A DNA stretch of 10,362 nucleotides from an uncultured bacterium (lineage in GTDB: Bacteria; Actinomycetota; Coriobacteriia; Coriobacteriales; Eggerthellaceae), in NCBI GenBank assembly GCA_905215035.1, contig CAJMOJ010000065.1, positions 1-10,362 on the forward strand, given 5' to 3'. The notes below the pieces were generated by a model. It was not told the origin of the DNA. It saw only the letters and a program-made list of their open reading frames with translations, and made no database searches. The position numbers and the translations under genes are program-made. Positions 6,831 to 10,362 of this stretch are shown piece after piece. Position 1 is the first letter of the stretch. Every line of letters starts with the position of its first letter.

Positions 6831-7175
6831 CTAGTATGCCTTTTCCTTAATTTTAGCTGCTTTACCAACCTTATCACGGAGGTAGTAGAGCTTAGCACGA
6901 TTGACATCACCACGACGGGTAACTTCGATCTTTTCGATCTTAGGAGAATGAACAGGGAACGTACGCTCAACACCAACAGAAAAGCTAATCTTACGAACCG
7001 TAAATGTCTCACGGTTAGATGCACCATGACGACGAATTACATCACCCTGGAAAACCTGAATACGCTCGCGATTACCTTCTTTAATACGATAGTGAACCTT
7101 GACTGTGTCACCTACATTGAAGTCAGCTACGTCAGGATTAATTTGCTGTTGCTCAATTGCGCGAATAATATCCAT
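6831..7175 (-). CDS. rplS: 50S ribosomal protein L19
   Basis: Ribosomal protein L19 lies at the 30S-50S interface, near the intersubunit bridges. The 114-residue product is full length and recognisable throughout: an N-terminal helix (MDIIRAIEQQQ), the block PDVADFNVGDTVKVHYRIKEG (residues 14-34), RIQVFQGDVIRRHG (38-51), FTVRKISFSVGVERTFPVHSPKIEKIEV (58-85) and RRGDVNRAKLYYLRD (87-101). The ATG has AGAAGGA eight bases upstream. In many bacteria rplS closes the rpsP-rimM-trmD-rplS operon. Here it follows azlD, has its own strong promoter and ends at a strong terminator, so it is probably a single-gene unit. The leader of about 60 bases begins with a 13-bp palindrome that could be an autoregulatory element, although this is not shown. 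Confidence 0.98.
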   Translation of the reverse strand: MDIIRAIEQQQINPDVADFNVGDTVKVHYRIKEGNRERIQVFQGDVIRRHGASNRETFTVRKISFSVGVERTFPVHSPKIEKIEVTRRGDVNRAKLYYLRDKVGKAAKIKEKAY

Positions 7176-7222
7176 TGTTCTTATCCTTCTATATGTTCTA
7201 CGATTGCAGTTATAAGCAAAGT

Positions 7223-7235
7223 TGTCTTAAAGACA
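7223..7235. repeat. Palindrome at the start of the rplS leader
   Basis: TGTCTTAAAGACA has perfect six-base arms around one central base. It starts a few bases downstream of the predicted rplS transcription start (about 7238). It may be an operator or the base of a leader hairpin; ribosomal protein leaders, including L19 leaders, are known in Firmicutes. I cannot assign it to a known motif. Confidence 0.4.
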
Positions 7236-7244
7236 CGGCTAGTT

Positions 7245-7273
7245 ATTATACGTTTTACTTATCCGTTGTGCAA
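7245..7273 (-). promoter_or_regulatory. rplS promoter
   Basis: Leftward sigma-70-type promoter with -35 TTGCAC (7273-7268), a 17-base spacer and a perfect -10 TATAAT (7250-7245). The expected start at about 7238 gives a leader of about 63 bases before the rplS ATG. Upstream, TCAATC is repeated at 7287-7292 and 7298-7303 (11-bp period) between GTTC and GAAC arms. This could be the end of the azlD transcript or an upstream promoter element. Confidence 0.85.
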
Positions 7274-7314
7274 GAAGTAAGTTCGATCAATCTATAATCA
7301 ATCTTGAACGGCTT

Positions 7315-7641
7315 TTAAATCAGGAGCAAAAGGCCAAAAGCGCCAACACCGACAATAATACTCCATACAAGTGACTTCGTTTTAACAGCAACGGGAATCA
7401 CTAAGAGCGCAGCAAGGATAGGAATTAACCCCGACCATACACCGCCATCAAACATTGTAGGAGAGAATAAATCATTAGCAATAAGCGCAGCAAATGCAGC
7501 AGGCGGAATAAAGGCAAGCGCATTTGCAAGCCACCCCGGCAACTCTCTCCCACGCAACAAAAAGAGTGGAAGTGTGCGACAGAGCAATATCGTAAGGGCG
7601 CAAAGCAACAAGACGATCCAAAAATCACTCCACGACATCAT
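7315..7641 (-). CDS. azlD: AzlD, small subunit of branched-chain amino acid exporter
   Basis: Small membrane protein that pairs with AzlC to export branched-chain amino acids; in B. subtilis loss of control of azlCD gives 4-azaleucine resistance. The 108-residue form has hydrophobic segments at about 7-28, 38-57, 70-86 and 89-108. Family-typical residues include RTLPLFLLRGRELPGW (22-37) and AFIPPAAFAALIA (43-55). The frame is open upstream to 7731 but that part overlaps azlC deeply and is unlikely to be translated. ATGs at 7650, 7641 and 7638 are all possible. I chose 7641 because GTGGGGTGAT lies at a suitable distance, giving a 17-base overlap with azlC and probable translational coupling. 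Which of these three starts is used remains uncertain. Confidence 0.85.
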   Translation of the reverse strand: MMSWSDFWIVLLLCALTILLCRTLPLFLLRGRELPGWLANALAFIPPAAFAALIANDLFSPTMFDGGVWSGLIPILAALLVIPVAVKTKSLVWSIIVGVGAFGLLLLI

Positions 7642-8329
7642 AGAGTTCATCACCCCACTTTCGTGAAGCAAGAATTCCAGCGGCCACTCCCAACAAAGCA
7701 CCAATAAGAATTGCCGGTCCTGTAAGACCAATCATCTTGCACAAAACCACACCCAATGCTGCAACTAACCCAGCAGCAATATTGGCGTGAGTTTTACGCT
7801 GAGAAAAGAGCAGGCACAAAAAAATACTAGTCATCGCAAATGATGCAAGTGCAGTAGGGACCGAAAGCAAACTGCCCACCAAAACACCAATAACATTAGC
7901 AAGCGCCCATGATGATTGAGAAAAAAGATTAACAAGCGTAGCCCCTTTAATGGACCAATGTCCTAGTTCGAGTTTAATAACATTAACGGCAAATGATTCA
8001 TCAGTTACGGTTGCACCAAATAAAAACGCTAATGACTTTTTTACATCATCGCAAAATCGAGAAAGTGATGCACCATAGAGCAATTGACGCGTATTAACCA
8101 ACGTAACACTGGCAACAATGGCAGAAATAGGTGATCCAGTAAGCCACATATTAGGAATCATATATTGACCTGCACCAGAATAAAAAAGAACTGACATCAA
8201 GAATACTTGGAGAGCATCCATGCCAACTTGATGGCAAAGAATACCACAGGGTATCCCCAAAAAGAGATATCCCACCATAATAGGAGCAGCGGTTTTAAAT
8301 GCTTGTAGAATCAGAGTCTGGTTAGTCAT
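7625..8329 (-). CDS. azlC: AzlC family branched-chain amino acid exporter, large subunit
   Basis: Integral membrane protein of 234 residues, the usual size for AzlC, which with AzlD exports leucine, isoleucine, valine and analogues. Family features are the early AAPIMVGYLFLGIPCGIL (14-31), FYSGAGQYM (49-57), VNTRQLLYGASLS (78-90) and TDESFAV (109-115). Hydrophobic segments lie at about 14-34, 41-58, 66-80, 133-155, 158-176 and 184-222. The ATG at 8329-8327 has no recognisable Shine-Dalgarno sequence, unlike its neighbours. An in-frame TGA lies 12 bases upstream, so the start cannot move far. A perfect inverted repeat ends nine bases before the start. TATGAT within it would give a nearly leaderless transcript if used as a -10. 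The exact substrate is not deducible. Confidence 0.9.
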   Translation of the reverse strand: MTNQTLILQAFKTAAPIMVGYLFLGIPCGILCHQVGMDALQVFLMSVLFYSGAGQYMIPNMWLTGSPISAIVASVTLVNTRQLLYGASLSRFCDDVKKSLAFLFGATVTDESFAVNVIKLELGHWSIKGATLVNLFSQSSWALANVIGVLVGSLLSVPTALASFAMTSIFLCLLFSQRKTHANIAAGLVAALGVVLCKMIGLTGPAILIGALLGVAAGILASRKWGDELYDVVE

Positions 8330-8337
8330 AGCAACTA

Positions 8338-8359
8338 GTGATCATAACAAAATGATCAC
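8338..8359. promoter_or_regulatory. Perfect dyad between dgt and azlC, probable operator
   Basis: GTGATCAT (8338-8345) and ATGATCAC (8352-8359) are exact inverted arms around AACAAA. Each arm contains the self-complementary TGATCA, so the site is also a direct repeat with a 14-bp period. It occupies most of the 39-base dgt-azlC gap. No T-run follows in either direction, so it is not an intrinsic terminator. A regulator binding site controlling azlCD (for example Lrp-type, as for B. subtilis azlBCD) is a reasonable inference; an mRNA hairpin is the alternative. Confidence 0.55.
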
Positions 8360-8368
8360 GTTCTAGCT

Positions 8369-9412
8369 CTATAGATTCCATGAGTGCGGGATAAACATGT
8401 CCTTAAAGAAATTTTTTGCATAGCGATCGGTCATTCCGGCAACATAATCAGTAACAGCACGCAACGGATCACCACCGGAGATTGCTTGGTATTCTTGAGG
8501 TACTTGATCATAATGTCGGACAAAATAATCAAAAAGATCTTCCACCAAATGCTTGGCTTTATATACCTCACGCATAACAGGCTCTGATGTATAGACATGA
8601 TCAAAAAGAAATGCGCGCAATTCCATCATGGCATTCCAAATAGGCTCGCTCATCGCAATGTCGTCTTTTTCAACGGAGGTCTCAATCATGTCATGCACCA
8701 GTGTTTCAATGCGTGTTGAATGATTGGGACCAAGAAGTTTATGGGTTGATTCGGGCAATTCCGCTTCGCGCAACGCCTGAGCGCGGATAGCATCATCGAT
8801 ATCATGATTAACATAAGCAATACGATCAGCTGTGGCCACAATGCGACCTTCGAGCGTTTCTGCACGCTGAGAGCCAGTATGGCAAATAATCCCATCGCGT
8901 ACTTCGTAGGTCAAATTAAGACCCTTACCATTATTTTCGATCACATCAACAACGCGCAAACTTTGTACGTTATGTCTATAAAGTGTCTTATTAGCTGGAT
9001 CTTCAGGGTCAAGACCACGATGACGCGCAAGAGAAGCTGAGATTGCCTCCTCTCCAACATGACCAAAAGGGGTATGCCCCAAGTCGTGTCCAAGCGCAAT
9101 AGCTTCAGTTAAATCTTCATTAAGCGACAAAGCACGCGCAATGGTGCGAGCAATCTGCGCAACTTCTAAGGTATGCGTGAGACGCGTGCGATAATGATCC
9201 CCTACGGGTGCCACAAATACTTGTGTTTTATGAGACAAACGCCTAAATGCCTTAGTGTGGAGAATTTTGTCACGATCTCTTTGGTATTCATTACGGTAGA
9301 TGTCAGTATCTGAAGGGCTAATACGTCCTTCAGACTCATCGCAATGAGCTGCATCCATTGCAAGGATAAGATGCTCCTGATCATCTTGAATATCACGTGT
9401 CCGTAATTTCAT
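8369..9412 (-). CDS. dgt: Deoxyguanosinetriphosphate triphosphohydrolase-like HD protein
   Basis: HD-domain phosphohydrolase expected to split dNTPs, classically dGTP, into the nucleoside and triphosphate, thus shaping nucleotide pools. The 347-residue length fits the shorter (non-E. coli) dGTPase-like group. Residues 43-66 (YQRDRDKILHTKAFRRLSHKTQVF) are the conserved N-terminal block. The metal-binding HD set is H80 in RLTHTLEV, H109-D110 in ALGHDLGHTPFGHVGE, and D204 in AYVNHDIDDA. The YEVRDGIICHTG motif lies at 169-180. The C-terminal third is helical with no obvious added domain. The ATG has GTGAGGAG eight bases upstream and lies 33 bases after the zinc-ribbon gene, so the two are probably cotranscribed. 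In many Actinobacteria dgt is followed by dnaG; here azlC follows instead. Confidence 0.95.
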   Translation of the reverse strand: MKLRTRDIQDDQEHLILAMDAAHCDESEGRISPSDTDIYRNEYQRDRDKILHTKAFRRLSHKTQVFVAPVGDHYRTRLTHTLEVAQIARTIARALSLNEDLTEAIALGHDLGHTPFGHVGEEAISASLARHRGLDPEDPANKTLYRHNVQSLRVVDVIENNGKGLNLTYEVRDGIICHTGSQRAETLEGRIVATADRIAYVNHDIDDAIRAQALREAELPESTHKLLGPNHSTRIETLVHDMIETSVEKDDIAMSEPIWNAMMELRAFLFDHVYTSEPVMREVYKAKHLVEDLFDYFVRHYDQVPQEYQAISGGDPLRAVTDYVAGMTDRYAKNFFKDMFIPHSWNL

Positions 9413-9445
9413 ACCCGTAACTCCTCACATTACTACTAACTGGCA

Positions 9446-10168
9446 CTACTCCGAAATCACCAATAATCGTCGGCACTGAGGGCACGTTGCAAGTGGAGCC
9501 TGCGCCACAATTGCAGCCAGTCGTCCCTGATCGAACGTGGTACGACAACAATCACAGGTATCGCCGGTAAGATGAGCAAGGGCAACCCCACCGCAGCGTC
9601 CTTGCGCAAGCTCATACGCAGAATAAAGCGCAGGATCAAGCTGAGCGGAAAGCGATGCATGATGACTCTCACTCTCGGCGATTATACGTCGTAAATTACC
9701 ACCCTCATTTTGATAAGACTCAATAAGTGAAGCTTCTTTTTTATCAAGGACAACAAGCGCTTCTAGAATTTGATCGAGAATAGGCTTAATTTTATTCATT
9801 TCGGCCTCAGCATGTTCCATCTCATCCGCCAGAACACGACGACGCTTAACAATACCATTAAGCTCTTTACTGCGTGCCTCAACGCGCCTAAAATCCCCTT
9901 CTGCTTCTTGAAGGCCGCTTTCAGATTCTTTTTGGCGCGCAAGGAGTTTTTCATCCTCTTGGAAAAACTTCATGAATTCATCTTCGGCGGCATCAAACAT
10001 ATCTTGTACCTGTACTTTTTTGGCCAATATTTGAGCCTTTTGCTCGCGCACCGCTATGATAGCTTCACGCTGAGGAAGCGCATCAAGCTGACGCTGCGCA
10101 AGTGTTCCCTCTCGATCAGAATTTTGGAGTGCCTCTAAGATGGTAATATCATGCTCTGATGCCTGCAT
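9446..10168 (-). CDS. Coiled-coil zinc-ribbon protein (CT398/Rv2229c-like)
   Basis: Protein of 240 residues with a long charged helical region and a C-terminal four-cysteine zinc ribbon. Residues 1-175 are rich in E, K, Q, R, A and L with heptad-like spacing, indicating a helical-hairpin coiled coil. Residues 188-202 (AQGRCGGVALAHLTG) introduce the ribbon. It has two CxxC knuckles, C205/C208 and C229/C232; C207 adds an extra cysteine in the first knuckle. This architecture matches Chlamydia CT398 (CdsZ) and mycobacterial Rv2229c. Roles suggested for the family differ between phyla, so I assign none here. The ATG has AAAGG nine bases upstream. It is the first clear gene of the dgt unit. Domain identity is sure; function is not. 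Confidence 0.9.
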   Translation of the reverse strand: MQASEHDITILEALQNSDREGTLAQRQLDALPQREAIIAVREQKAQILAKKVQVQDMFDAAEDEFMKFFQEDEKLLARQKESESGLQEAEGDFRRVEARSKELNGIVKRRRVLADEMEHAEAEMNKIKPILDQILEALVVLDKKEASLIESYQNEGGNLRRIIAESESHHASLSAQLDPALYSAYELAQGRCGGVALAHLTGDTCDCCRTTFDQGRLAAIVAQAPLATCPQCRRLLVISE

Positions 10169-10278
10169 ATGCGTTGCCTTTCAAAAATGAATAACGCCTA
10201 AGATGCTCTTAGTTCAGGAATACTTTTAGTTATCATAGCGCAACAAACAAAGGTCTCACCAAAGGAAAACCACAAGCG

Positions 10279-10362
10279 ATGAAATCTTGTCTTGTAAAAC
10301 TCGTTTATCGACGTGTAGTATCAGGAGTGTACCAATTCTTGGATTACTCTATTAAGGTAAGC
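10279..10362 (+). CDS. Possible rightward gene cut by the window edge
   Basis: An ATG at 10279 opens 28 codons without a stop to the edge, beginning MKSCLVKLVYRRVVSGVYQF. AAAGGA lies 12 bases upstream, a little far for a ribosome binding site. The N-terminus is basic and mildly hydrophobic. I do not recognise it. If real, it would be divergent from the zinc-ribbon gene and the only rightward gene here. The 110 bases between the two starts could hold divergent promoters. An open frame of 28 codons is weak evidence. Confidence 0.3.
   Translation, partial: MKSCLVKLVYRRVVSGVYQFLDYSIKVS

Noticed and set aside
7642..7731. Long form of AzlD starting at 7731
   Set aside because: It would extend about 100 bases into azlC, and residues before the ATG cluster at 7650-7638 do not resemble the family; AzlD is normally about 100-110 residues.
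8338..8359. dgt-azlC dyad as an intrinsic terminator
   Set aside because: No uridine run follows in either direction, so an operator or leader structure is more likely.
10232..10237. TATGAT as a -10 element for the zinc-ribbon gene
   Set aside because: Position is reasonable, but no -35 hexamer or TGn extension accompanies it, and the match is common in AT-rich spacers.
1..10362. CRISPR array, insertion sequence, tRNA or prophage elements
   Set aside because: No spaced repeats, transposase motifs, paired terminal inverted repeats or tRNA-like T-loop sequence was seen on either strand.

Overview
The window is a compact bacterial chromosomal segment. All confidently called genes read leftwards (minus strand) and are described below in transcription order, right to left. 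I see no rRNA, tRNA, CRISPR array, transposase or prophage gene. The organism cannot be named from sequence alone. My best guess is a mid/low-GC member of the Coriobacteriia (Cryptobacterium- or Atopobium-like). The run rplS-rnhB-yraN-comM-dprA is actinobacterial in style. The folate-dependent TrmFO followed by XerC, and the long N-terminal region of RnhB, are what one expects in Firmicutes and are rare in classical Actinobacteria. Strong AG-rich ribosome binding sites precede most genes.

Right end (10362-8369): a possible rightward gene starts at 10279 and is cut by the window edge. Leftwards follow a coiled-coil/zinc-ribbon protein of the CT398/Rv2229c type and a dGTPase-like HD phosphohydrolase (dgt).

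Middle (8359-6765): azlC and azlD encode a two-subunit branched-chain amino acid exporter. A perfect inverted repeat fills most of the dgt-azlC gap. rplS (ribosomal protein L19) then has its own near-consensus promoter (TTGCAC, 17 bp, TATAAT) and ends at a strong intrinsic terminator.

Left half (6745-199): a six-gene cluster of nucleic-acid processing enzymes. It contains rnhB (RNase HII), yraN (predicted endonuclease-fold protein), comM (AAA+ branch-migration helicase family), dprA (RecA loader for incoming single-stranded DNA), trmFO (tRNA m5U54 methylation) and xerC (dimer-resolution recombinase). Several junctions are coupled: comM/dprA overlap as ATGA, and at yraN/comM and trmFO/xerC the upstream TAG stop is part of the next Shine-Dalgarno sequence. 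dprA and comM together suggest capacity to integrate transformed DNA, while rnhB and xerC serve replication and segregation.

The first 57 bases hold the start of uvrA, recognised from the UvrA N-terminal motif.

The genes are ordinary housekeeping and competence genes, and I find no new defence or mobile system. The least explained signals are non-coding: a hairpin that encloses the yraN start codon, the dyad in front of azlC, and the terminator placed directly before the rnhB ribosome binding site.
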